Positions 53,001 to 64,000 of a stretch of DNA of 64,000 nt are shown one piece after another. The translations under genes and the position numbers were made by a program. The stretch is taken from contig NW_008707225.1 of assembly GCF_000327385.1 (NCBI RefSeq), forward strand, positions 1,937,003 through 2,001,002. The letters run 5' to 3'. The first letter of the stretch is position 1, and the number at the start of each line of letters is the position of its first letter. The stretch comes from Lottia gigantea. Its lineage: Eukaryota; Mollusca; Gastropoda; Lottiidae. The notes under the pieces are model-generated. The model did not search any database and was not told where the DNA came from. It saw nothing but the letters and a program-made list of their open reading frames with translations.

Positions 53001-56000
53001 GGAAGAAGAGAATATCTTCGTTCAAACTAATAATTCATTTTTTTTTTTTGACAGAAAAAGATGCATCAAAGAGTTCTGAAGCTAGATGGATACAAACTGT
53101 GTTAAAGTCTGGTACACTCAGTGATAAAATGGCTGCCCTAACATTGTTAATACAAGAATCACCAATACATAATTTGAATTCATTAGAATCATTAGTAAAT
53201 ATGGCAAGGAAGAAAGGGAAAAGAGAGTGTATCTTAGCCACAGGTATACATGTCATTTCATATTTGATATTTTTTGAAAATTCTCATTTACATTTACATG
53301 AAGTATTTTGATTTATGATTGAATATTATTCTTATTGTTTGATTTCAGAAACATTAAGTGAATTGTTTTTAACTGAAATACTGCCATCTAACAGAAAGTT
53401 AGTCAAGTTTTCTAAAGTAAGTACCATGTATATCAATAATATTAGCATATTTAAACTAGACTGATTATGAGAAAATATGTGAAAATAATTACATAAACTA
53501 GTGGTAAATATTGAATAATTCTGTTTTAGAATCCAGCATTAATATCAGTAGTAGAGAATATGCCTGGTGAGAAAGATATGGTAGATAAAAAATTGATATT
53601 ATGGTTTTATGAATCCCAATTAAAAGATATATATTCTAGTTTCCTCAAAGCATTAGATGTATGTATTTAATTATGAAGTTTTTTTTTATAATATATTAAT
53701 ATAAATATATTAGAAATACATATATATCCAAGGAATGTATCAATTGTTTTTTACAACATCTTAGCTGCTTAAGCTTTGAGGGGAATTTCAGAAAAAATTG
53801 ATGGAATTTGAAATGTTAATGGTTGTTTACTCTTTTAATGGAAACTTATGCATTGATATGGTTGGTGTATTTTGAAATACAAAATGAATAGTGACTTCTG
53901 TTTAAATTTACCATTCTTTTGACAATGCAGTATTTCTTGTTTTTATTGTAGACAATGTCACATGATACAGTCTTGTCACCTAAACAGAAAGCAGTCAGTA
54001 AGTTATGTCATATTATTTGTTTAAATTGCTCATAATTTAAAATGCTTTATCTATTCCAACCTAGATTTAATATGCTTCTTTTAATTGTGATTTATATTTC
54101 AGCTTCAATATTTAAGTTATTAACTCACAAACCAGAACAAGAAAATGTAAGTACCAATTCCTCTCAATTTAGTATATTTGAAGACACTTTACATACAAAG
54201 ACAATGTATTTTGGTACTTTTGCAATAATGTCCAAAAGTTAAGATGTTTATTTTTTGTTTTATTCTCATGAGCAGGGCTGGTTTGATAGGTGAGCAGGGG
54301 CACTACTGAATTCATTTGATGTTAAACGTCTAATGATAACAAATCTTAATTGAATTTTCTAGGTATTGTTACCACTTCTCGTAAATAAGTTAGGTGATCC
54401 TGATTACAAATTAGCTTCTAGAGTTTCTCATCACTTGACTAAACTAGGTAAGTTATCATCTCACAAAATTTGTCATATTAAAAAAAGATCCTTTTATTTG
54501 TAATGCAAAATTGTTAGTTTTACCTAAATAAATTTGTTTATATTGCAGTTGAAGAACATAGTCAAATGACAATGGTTGTACTACAAGAAGTAGAAAGATT
54601 ACTGTATAGACCAAATATTAGTACTAAGGCTCAGTAAGTATTCAATTTAAATATCATTGTTAATTGTAGCTGATAGTAGAGAATGTAAGTAAACTTTAAC
54701 AACCATTGTCTGAAATATAAATAATATGAAGCTAATTTCTATATTTCAGATACTATGCAATGTGTTTTTTAAGCCAAATAGTATTATATATTGATGATAA
54801 AGAATTAGCTAAGAAACTGATTGACTTATACTTTTCTTTTTTTACTGTAAGTATTTTAGATGAACTTTTCAGAGGTAATTCAGTTTATGTTATGAATTAT
54901 TTCACCTCAGGTTGTGCTATGTTTGAAGCAACGTCGATATGAAACATAAACTATCAATCTGTCTTGAAAAAAAATGGTGTGAAAAATAATGTGATTTGCC
55001 GAGCATTTCAAATTGTGTGTATATTTGGGTATAAAGGGCTTAAACTCTTTGTGCTCAGTGCCATATTACTAATTCTGTACCAAGTATGGACCATGTATGG
55101 TTCAGCAATGTAAGCATGTTGTGTGGGCTTGGCATCAAGCTATTTTCAAGTGGACTAAGTGGAAGAGGTAGTCTTGGTGTAAACCTCATACAGAGCAGTA
55201 AAATATCCGGATACTCGCCAATAAATTATGAATATTGTTATTCTACCTGTAGATGTATGTAAAGAAAGGTGAAGTAGATAATAAAATGATGAGTGTTTTA
55301 TTAACTGGTGTTAACAGAGCTTATCCTTATGCTAAAGGTAATAATAATGTTCTTTATTGTCTTATACTCAAATTATCCTTTTTGTGAATGGATTGTATAT
55401 CTAACATGTACTAACAGCAGAGTATGGGCTTCTTGAGGATGAAGTATAAGCATAGAAATATCTATATATTTTAGTTGGTAATGCCTGTTCTCCAGTGGGC
55501 TGTCGAAATGGAGATCAAAATAGCTCACTAGTTGGTGCTGAGGTTGAATTTAAAGATATAATACAAATTTTGATAGATTATAATAACATGATATTGTTCT
55601 ACCTTAAACAACTTTAGATGATTAAGCTATAGAATTATTAAGCATTACATGTTTATTAAATGTAACTTGTGTTTTGTAGTTGATGAAAAGTACATAACTG
55701 ACCAAATGAATAATCTACATAAAGTTGTACATATTGTTAATTTTAATACTGGTTTACAAGCGCTAATGTTATTGTATCAAATTATGGATGCTTCGTAAGT
55801 TTTGACTTTTATTTTATATGACATTACTACATGGTTATACAACTCAATGTATTTGAGCTTTGACTACTGTGTATATCTGATTATTTTATTAACAACTTGT
55901 TTGTTAGCTCGCAGGAATTGCCTTTCATAATTGTTTGTTGCCTTTTAAGTATTATTGAAATTAGAGATGAATATACTAGTGTGTTGTCATGTCACATGAC

Positions 56001-59000
56001 AGTTTGAAATCTGAAATAAGAAGGCCAATGACCTCCCTCAAATTTTGTCAACACCATTTGCAGGGTGCTCTTTGCCCTCAGTGGTTTAAGAAAAGTAGGA
56101 TGTTAGATTTTATTCCATTTCAATAAGTGAAGAAGACCAGTTCAAAATATAAGTATGTGATATATTTTATATTTTTTCAGTGAAAGTATATCAGATAGGT
56201 TTTATGTAGCCCTATATCGTAAACTAGCAGACCCAGCATTAAAAACCTCCTCTAAACAAACTATGTTTTTAAATTTACTGTATAAAGCAATGAGAAGTGA
56301 TGTCGCTGACAAGAGAATCAAGGTAAAACCTGAATGAAGGCTTGATCAGATATCATGATTTCTTAGTCAAAACTGACAAGGATTGAAAATATCAAATGAA
56401 TACGAATAATTGTAATCTTGTAATTTATCGTACTTTATTTTTAATTTCATTCAGTTTTCTTATTGTTCCATGAAAATTCGCTTTTGGATTTGAGAAAAAG
56501 AACTTAGACAGTTCATACAAATTGTTAATTAAAGATAACTTTATTTGAAATATATTTCTGTAGGCATTTGTTAAGAGATTATTACAAGTATGTTCCTATC
56601 AGTCAGCCCAGTTTGTATGTGGTGCTCTAATCTTGGTGTCAGAAATATTACACGAAAAACCTGGTTTACTCAATTTAAATTGTACTGCTGAGGTAATTAT
56701 ATTATTAATAGTTGGTTCCCCATGTGCATCATAATGAAAACCTGATATGATGAGATTATGGACTGTTTTGACAATTCCATCCTTGTTTGAGATGAATTTC
56801 AGAACTTTGGAAAAGGACCTTGGATTTATATATTCTAAACTTTCACGATTACAAACTGATACTGGATTTTGTGCATTTGAATTTGAATATTAGTTTCAAA
56901 AAAGCAATGATTGTCATTACATTGATAAATACAGACAAAGACACCTATTATTTTTTGGGACATATCCAGACAGCATTATTGCAATTTACAAAAAATTGAA
57001 GTCATTTTAGCTACAGAATTATGAAGATTTCAGTCTGCATACATTTTATACTTGTCATGTTTTTATATTACATTATTATTCTATATCAAATATTATTTCA
57101 CCTCTATCAGGATTCTGATGATGATGAACATTATGAAGATTTACCTGAACCAGAAGAATTTAAGACAACACATTACCATAGTGAAAGTGAAGCAGCTATG
57201 TCTGAAGGTGAAATAGATCTTGGTGATCAACAATCTTCTTGGCTCCATAGAAAAAATCTTAACAGTAAGTATACTTCTTTATTGGTAGTATATAAACTAA
57301 TGACTTACAGGACATTTCAAGATAACATTAAAACATCATGGAGTCTTTATTCTAAAAATGTAAAAATAACTGATATAGGTGTTGATAGTTAAATAATTCC
57401 TACGTTTTTTTTATTATTTTCAGCTCAAACTGATAAAACAACTTACGATCCATTTTACCGTAATCCACTATATTGTCGTGCTGATACTGCTTGTATATGG
57501 GAATTACAAAAATTAACATCTCACTTTCATCCTTCAGTGGTAGTGTTTGCCAATAATATACTTAAGGTTTGAATTTTCACTACTTTTGTGAAACAATTAT
57601 ATATATGAATTATATTTAAACATGACGTCAATTTCAGCAGGCCTTTTAATAAGACACATTGCTAATCAATATTTTGAAGTGATTACATAATATCCCTTCA
57701 ACTTTTGAAAACTGCACACTGCCTAGTGTTAGACCATATTTATTTCATGGATTAAGAGTCATAGAAATATCACTTTATATATGTGTCCTGTCTTATTTAC
57801 AATGTTTATTTCTATTCTACAGGGTGCTAAAATAAAATATAGTGGTGATCCTTTACAAGATTTTACACTTATCCGTTTTCTAGAAAGATTTGTTTATAAA
57901 AATCCCAAGAAAGTTGATGAAAAAGGTACATCCTTGATACATTTCTTACTAATTTCTTGAAATAAGATGTTGTTGGCAAAAGAAATTTTGAAATGGACAA
58001 AGCCATTTTCTTTCTGTCATATAATTAAGAATCATGGAAATTTGATTAATGATATTTTTAGAAACACCTATCATGCAGTGATTGGTATAGTAATGCAAGT
58101 TTCAATTATACTATATTTTTCAATATTTTATTTTTCATTCATCCTTTTGTCTTTTAACAATATATGTATGTGTGCTTTTATTTCGATAATGATTATTTCT
58201 TAGATATAGAAGATTCCTCTAAATCAGTGAGTAGATTCCGTTTAAAGCCCTCACTACCATCTGGTGTACGAAAATTACGTGTTAATGAAGCTGCCTATAT
58301 TGCTAAAGATGAAAAGAAAATTCCTGCTGATGAAAAGTTTTTTCATAGGTAAGATGCTTTTATTGATAGAATAGTAGGTCTATACATGCTTCCATTTGTT
58401 ATCTGTGGTTTTGTTACTATTTTTATATTTTTAATCCATGAGTTCTCTGTGTTTTTGGTATCAATTTTCATCTCTGTTCATCTCTGATTTTGGTACCAAT
58501 ATTCATCTCTGATTTTAGTACCAATTTTCATCTCTGATTTTAGTACCAATTTTCATCTCTGATTTTAGTACCAATTTTCATCTCTGATTTTAGTACCAAT
58601 TTTCATCTCTGATTTTAGTACCAATTTTCATCCATGAGTTAGTTCTCTGTGTTTTTGGTATCCATTTTCATCCATGAGTTAGTTCTCTGTGTTTTTGGTA
58701 TCCATTTTCATCCATGAGTTCTCTGTGTTTTTGCTATCAATTATTCTTCATGAGTCCTCTGTGCTTTTGGTATCCATTTTCATCCATTAGTTCTCTATGG
58801 TTTTGGTATAAATTTTCATCCATGAGCTTTTTGTGGTTTTGCTATCAATTTTCATCCATTTCTCTGTGGTATTAATTTTCATTCATCTCATATATCATGA
58901 TGGTCCAATAACTTGTATCCCTTAAATTTTAGATATTTCCAACAGCAAGTAAAATTAGGTAAAAAATTGAAGAAAGGTGATGAAGATGTAGAAGATGTTA

Positions 59001-60820
59001 GTGATGATGAGTTCGAAGCATTTTTAGGTACATTGTTTTATTTAGAAATCTACAAATCAGGGTGCCCTTGTCCTCTTTCCATTCTTTTGATTCTGATTGC
59101 AAAACTTTTACTGATCAGAATTTGATTCATTCTTTCAGATAACTTCGAAAAACAAGCTGATCCTAAAGATGTGTTTATGAAGAAAGATCTGGATTTAGAT
59201 TTTGCAGGGTAAGGAATGAATACTAAACAATTCATAGTACTGGACACATCTTGCATCTTGCAACATTATAATGTCTTTACACAGTAACCTAGTATTCCTT
59301 TTCCTTTAATTTCTTACAGAGAATTTAGCAAGAAGAACAAAAAGAAGAAGCAGCAGGATGATAACAGTAGTGATGATGATTTGGATGATGATGATGAAGA
59401 TTTATCTGATGAAGAACCAGAATTTGATGAAGATGAGATGAAATCAGCTTTTAAAGAATTTAATGCTAATGGTGATGATGTAGATTTTGATGAGGAAGAT
59501 GTTGCCTTCTCAGATTCTGATGGTAAGAATGTAATAAGATAAGGTCAGATTGTTTAAATATCTTATAGATTGTTATTTAACTGCAGTGAGTGACCTCTAA
59601 CCTGACTGAACATGACTAACAGCAATCAGTTTTAATTGGGAAACTTAGCAATTAAATCCTTCTCTAAAACCATAGTAAAGCTGATCATGTTCAATAAATT
59701 TTTCAGATGACAAAAGCTCAAGTAAGAAAAGAAAAGCAAAAGTAGATGATGACGTCTTAGATAAAGATTTCCTTTCATCAGGAAGAAAGAAAAAGAAGAG
59801 GTAACAAAATGAATCTTCCAAATAAAGCAACAGGCAAATAAAGATACATATTTGAGGATGTTCAGCATAGATACTGATAAAATGCATCAAACATTAAAAC
59901 TTTCAAATGTTCACGTCTATTCATGCATGATTCAGTACCTCTATCATGAAAATATTAATTTATGTTAATTAAACAGTAAAGAAGTAGCAGATCTATATGC
60001 AGCAGCAGATGAATTCTCCAGTATAATAGATAGTAATATGGATAATGTTGATATAGAAACACTTGGTTCTCAAGCTTTATCTAACACAGCTAATAGTGGT
60101 AAGCATAATCTTTATCAGGTGTAACTTTAAATTGAATTGATGATTTACTGCATAAATACCTCTGTGAACAGAGGGTTTAAAGATTTATTCAGATATATAT
60201 ATGTTGGATTATTCGACGACTAGTACTTATATCAAGGGAAAGTAGAGGTATTCTAATGATAAGGAAAATACGAGTTTGTCTCTGTACAGACATATATCAT
60301 ATCATTTAAATTTAGCTTGACCAAGCAAATTTTTCTCTGAACCTTTCTACGTTCACATTAAATGATAATTTATTATCACCAATAGTCAAATAGATTGGTT
60401 AATTTCACTCTTCAAAAGCCAAAAAACCATCTTTAATTAGTATTAAGATAAGAAGATAACTGTGAGATATTGTGCTGTGATGAAGATAATATATAACTAA
60501 AGATTATAATATTCTAACTCAACTCTTTATTAACTTCATTATCTGTTATACTGCTAGAGGATATTTTTATATTCCAAGTGATAACAACCTTACATGTTTA
60601 TTGTATTTCCTATAATTCTTCATTCTATTTCATTTCTATTTCAGATGTGAAGCAATTGAGATGGGAAATTAAACGAGATAAATGGATTCACGATAAAGAT
60701 TGGAAATCAAAGAAAAGGCAAATGAAAGAAAAAGGGGGAAGGAAGAATTATGCCTCTAAACCAAAGTCAAGTGGAACATTTAAAAAAGAAAGTGGAAAGA
60801 TGAAACATAAAAGGAAATAA
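50075..60820 (+). CDS. CEBPZ/Noc1-type ribosome biogenesis factor
   Basis: Twenty-six exons encode 1090 residues; human CEBPZ is about 1050. Exons: 50075-50155, 51514-51600, 51888-52364, 52627-52732, 53055-53243, 53349-53416, 53530-53658, 53952-53997, 54103-54146, 54363-54447, 54549-54633, 54750-54846, 55253-55337, 55680-55797, 56181-56322, 56564-56692, 57111-57264, 57424-57566, 57823-57925, 58204-58348, 58933-59027, 59139-59208, 59320-59522, 59707-59800, 59977-60098, 60645-60820. The protein acts in nucleolar 60S assembly (yeast Noc1/Mak21). The N-terminus is charged. Helical repeats follow, and then the CBF/Mak21 domain (AQFVCGALILVSEIL, YDPFYRNPLYC, ACIWELQKL). The C-terminal third alternates long acidic and lysine-rich runs (DDDLDDDDEDLSDEE; GRKKKKSKE) and ends KHKRK. 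ATTAAA at 60855 may be the poly(A) signal. Confidence 0.95.
50156..51513. other. CEBPZ intron 1
   Basis: A 1358-nt first intron. A 63-codon frame at 50806-50997 has no family resemblance. The phrase cacgaaaatagg occurs twice (about 51090 and 51290), the only internal repeat noticed. No exon or RNA gene is seen. Confidence 0.4.
58434..58892. repeat. two-part minisatellite in CEBPZ intron 20
   Basis: The first part has a 25-bp unit (gattttagtaccaattttca plus tctct), with five near-perfect copies at 58511, 58536, 58561, 58586 and 58611 and one variant before them. The second part has a longer unit built on ccatgagttagttctctgtg, then tttttggtatcc, with several diverged copies. The two units share ttttggta.ca.ttttcat, so one probably grew out of the other. 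Confidence 0.93.
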
Positions 60821-61137
60821 AAACCATCCTTTCATCATGATTGTAAATTACCTTATTAAATTGAACATCAAATTGTCAGTGTGAATTGCACTGTTTTATT
60901 TCATGTGTAACATGGATTCCATTGCAAAAAAGGAAAGTTCATGCATTCATTCAAATCAACTTAATCAAGTAAAAACTATATCTATCTGATTGCCAGAGGG
61001 CCTGTATGAAATATTTCCACTTAGTAAATTTGCTAACTATGGAACTGCTTACAGGGATGGCTAGGTCCTTGAATTTCATAAATAATTTCTAGGTAAAGCT
61101 AAACATCTATGGTTTCTATCGTGAAAAGAGACTCTTT

Positions 61138-61372
61138 TTAGACTAGAGTCAATCTTAGGAATCGAGATTCAATCAATCTGGAAATCAGGAGTCAGTCAAT
61201 CTGGTGAATAGAGGGTTGGTCAATCTGAGTAATCAAGAGGTCAATCTCAGCAATTGCGACTTAGTGAATCTGAGGAATCAGGAGCGGGTCAAACAGGAAT
61301 CTGAGGAATAGAGAGTCATTCAATCTGAGGAAACTGGAGTCAACCAATCTGAGGAAACGGGGCCAGTCTAAA
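61138..61372. repeat. minisatellite, about 24-bp units
   Basis: About ten degenerate units built on caggagtcagtcaatctgag follow each other, with variants such as gaatagag, gaaactgg and gaaacggg. It lies about 320 bp downstream of the CEBPZ stop codon. Confidence 0.85.
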
Positions 61373-62539
61373 AAGACTATCCCTGAAAACAAAAAAGCTC
61401 ATGTAAGAGTGGTTTCAGAATAAATACCGAAAAACTTTTCGATATTCATCAAAAATAATACCAGTAAATGAGTGTTAGCTACATACATTCCCTTTTGCTT
61501 AAACGTACTTTCATCCTTTGGCTTTTGCAGTAGATTTCCACGGTAGCGTTGCTACCATATACAACAAATCATTGGCAATTAAGAGCGTTTTGAACATTTC
61601 CGTATAAAACTTCATAATGATATTGATATTGCTCATTTTATGGTGACATTGCATTGGAATAATTTGGACACCATTATCTGAAACCTGCATAAAGGATGAT
61701 TAGTTTAGACTGTATTTTTTCTTAATAATTAATAGGCCTAATAATAACTCCATAGTGATGTAGGATATCTGACTATCCTTATTATATTGAAGACGTGATT
61801 ATTAGCCATTTAAATTACAAGTACAGATGAAAGATGTAGGCTTGTTTGCGCGGGAAAACATGAAAAATCGATATCCTTCCTTGTTAGATTTGAACAACAG
61901 GCGGTCAATTTGGTGTATTCTGACTACATTTTAATTGTCACTTAAAAATAATCAATTCCATTAGCAGAAATGACGAACATTTCTTTAATGGGTGAATCTT
62001 CTATAATTCATACTATTTTCATAATACTTTTCCATGGCTAATAGATTCTTGATGTGGGGGGGGCTTGTTTTCTTCTTGTAAAGCATTTTAATTGAATTCG
62101 GAAACATTTAAGTCTTGTCTGATAGCATGTAGGGCCTATTGCTGTGACAAAACAGCAGTCATCTACATCAGATATTAAAGCCTTCTGTGCCCAAATTTTT
62201 AAAGACGCCATTCATATCATTTAATCTTCTTAAATTACCAATACGCGACTCATTTTTTAGCTTGAATTAGTGATGGTATTGTCAGAATCAACCACGCTTT
62301 TATAATCCTATATAATGAAAATGTATACTTATATTGACCCTGTCTATCCGTCAAAAATATATATCTTTAGTAAAATATTAGTTTTGTTGGCTCGATTGAA
62401 GCTCAAATTATATGGATAAAATTTAGTATACGTTACAGTTTTGATCGGAATTTGAAAAAAAACTTGGTATGCTTCTGTATGTTGATAAGACTGCGAATAA
62501 TGAGAATTTGTACTCGATTTTTAATCGCGAGATTTGATG

Positions 62540-63382
62540 AACCTTTTTCGAGTTATTGCCCTTGACTAATGTTTAAAGAAAGCCACAGAGAACGCGTCCA
62601 CTAATGTGTTTTTTCTGCAAGTTACTTTTGAGAGATCTGTCAGTGGCCTCTCCATTTGAGAGTACATTTTATTGAGAGTTACTCTCAGATCGTACGATCT
62701 ACGAACGCGAGAAGCTTTCGAGTTCCTTTCCACATGAGAGACAAATTACATTCGCGAGCTGTTCGCGGGTATGGGATGCTAGTTGCAACTCATATCGCCA
62801 GTTTGTTTGCAACACAAAAATTTTGTAGGTCTGAGTTTGGAGCCATGATTAAGTGAAGAGAGACTTTGGGAACTTTTCGTTCCTTGATGAATATGATCAA
62901 TATATCTACCTAAAGTTCAGCTAAAATCCGTTAAGGTTTGTGTCTTCTGTTACAGAAGGAAATGCGCTATATACACATTTAATATAGTCGACGTCTGCAA
63001 AAGTGTCCTAACGGGAAAAAACCTGCTAGTTTTTGCAGACATAGAACACTGTTCTATTCCTTGAGAGCACTCTCGAACAGAAATTTGCTTTTTGAGCAGA
63101 CCCCTGTCCAATAGACAGAAAACCGCCCTCGGCAGTTCTATCGACAGTTGGATTTTGATACGTGACATTATATAGCAGGCCCCCTTCCACTTAAGGAATA
63201 GTCGCTCTCGACAGGTCTATTGAGAGTTGGTTGCGACTGTCTATCAGTTGCTTTACTAAAAGTACCAGCACCTTGGAGTTATTCTCGGAGAGCGACTTTA
63301 ACTTAAATATTTACATCTCGCTTCAGCTTGATTAACACGGATTTTTGTAAGCGATTTTCGAGTTATTACCCTTGAATTGGCT
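62540..63382. repeat. block bounded by a 20-bp direct repeat
   Basis: The phrase ttttcgagttattgcccttg (near 62546) recurs with one change as ttttcgagttattacccttg (near 63353). The block between is richer in G and C than its surroundings. It contains a second internal duplication, cagttctatcgacagttgg near 63132 and caggtctattgagagttgg near 63213. It may be a decayed insertion of unknown type. Confidence 0.45.
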
Positions 63383-63879
63383 AACAATCATCACCCCCAT
63401 TAGTCATACTACCTCTTACTTAATAAGCCTATGTAAAAACCCGTATTCGTGATACGGTGGGCCAAAATATGCCAAAATTGAACGTGAAAGGTGATTTTGA
63501 TGTTGGTTTCTTTCTGTGTTTTCTTTTTTATTATTTTTGGACAAAACCTTTTATTCTACTTTTTCTAATGATTTCCACCCAGAATAATAACAATGTTTTC
63601 AATATTTTGTCTTGTTGATGTGACTACCGTCCGCCCATTGATTTTGTTGGGCAGGTGGATGTTAAAAATCTAATGCGACAGAAAAACATTAATCAGTGAA
63701 TTCCATAATAAATAATGACTTGGCTCTCATAATTAATACCTTAATCAGAACATTGGCAGAATTCATTTAGTGTAGGATTTCGCAACATATAAAGTCTGTG
63801 TTTCTTTGATTACATTTTACGAATAAACCAAGTTAATTAAATTTGGGATTTTCCATGCATAGAGGTCGAATATAACGAC

Positions 63880-63946
63880 CTTAAAGGGATTGTAAAGAGG
63901 TTTTCTAAACCATTTCTGTCTGTTGGGGGCACTCCAATTTTCACTC
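63880..63946. mobile_element. MITE end fragment (family of 4675-4946), copy 4
   Basis: Reads ccttaaagggattgtaaaga then ggttttct, the terminal repeat of the family, followed by tgggggcactccaatttt, which matches the reverse complement of the interior of copy 2. The rest of the element is not recognisable here. Confidence 0.65.
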
Positions 63947-64000
63947 AGAAGTCTGTTGTATTTCACTAAAACTAAACGTTTAAAAAAAATGCAAGTCATT

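Larger units (their letters stand above)
60821..64000. other. 3' flank of CEBPZ and gene-poor DNA
   Basis: Apart from the CEBPZ 3' end, a minisatellite (61138-61372), a repeat-bounded block (62540-63382) and a MITE end (63880-63946), I see no exon, tRNA or other gene on either strand in this 3.2 kb. Short open frames at 62656-62856 and 62950-63168 look like chance. Confidence 0.5.

Noticed and set aside
62656-63168. Small frames in the last 3 kb
   Set aside because: They lie in a repeat-bounded block, have no start context and no family resemblance.

Overview
The window is AT-rich animal nuclear DNA with many small exons (40-200 nt), GT-AG introns and dispersed short repeats. I read ten spliced protein-coding genes by joining exons on splice sites, reading phase and family similarity. 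The genes are ordinary metazoan housekeeping or secreted proteins. Single-domain tandem phospholipase B genes, a ttll-15-type ligase, tRNA-like SINEs and a DIRS-like relic suggest a lophotrochozoan invertebrate, most likely a mollusc. The species is inferred, not proven.

Layout: the 3' part of a tubulin-tyrosine-ligase family gene (188-3081, +) faces the poly(A)-binding zinc finger gene ZC3H14 (5012-13231, -). ZC3H14 starts head-to-head with a BTBD17-like gene (13978-16081, +). Two tandem GDSL phospholipase B genes follow (17666-23899 and 24834-30388, +), then the GPI-anchor gene PIGF (30932-32496, +). PIGF ends tail-to-tail with seipin/BSCL2 (33471-37678, -). Seipin shares an upstream region with canonical poly(A) polymerase (38551-45858, +). 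A 233-residue coiled-coil gene I could not identify (47770-49718, -) lies 356 bp from the head-to-head CEBPZ/Noc1 gene (50075-60820, +). The last 3.2 kb holds repeats and no gene I can support.

Two genes act on mRNA poly(A) tails (ZC3H14, poly(A) polymerase), CEBPZ serves 60S ribosome assembly, and PIGF and seipin are ER membrane proteins. Nothing suggests they form one functional cluster. The pairs ZC3H14/BTBD17, seipin/poly(A) polymerase and orphan/CEBPZ are divergent and may share promoters.

The most informative parts are the phospholipase B pair and the repeats. The pair has nine consecutive exons of identical length, a 77-bp fully identical tract that looks like gene conversion, and an intron present in only one copy, with a GC donor and a transposon fragment inside. 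The repeats include an inverted-repeat (MITE) family with at least four copies, two other inverted-repeat elements, two palindromic families, a tRNA-like SINE pair, five minisatellites and an intronic row of three hairpins whose stems differ but remain paired. I found no convincing wholly new system; the unidentified coiled-coil gene and the hairpin row are the best candidates for something undescribed.
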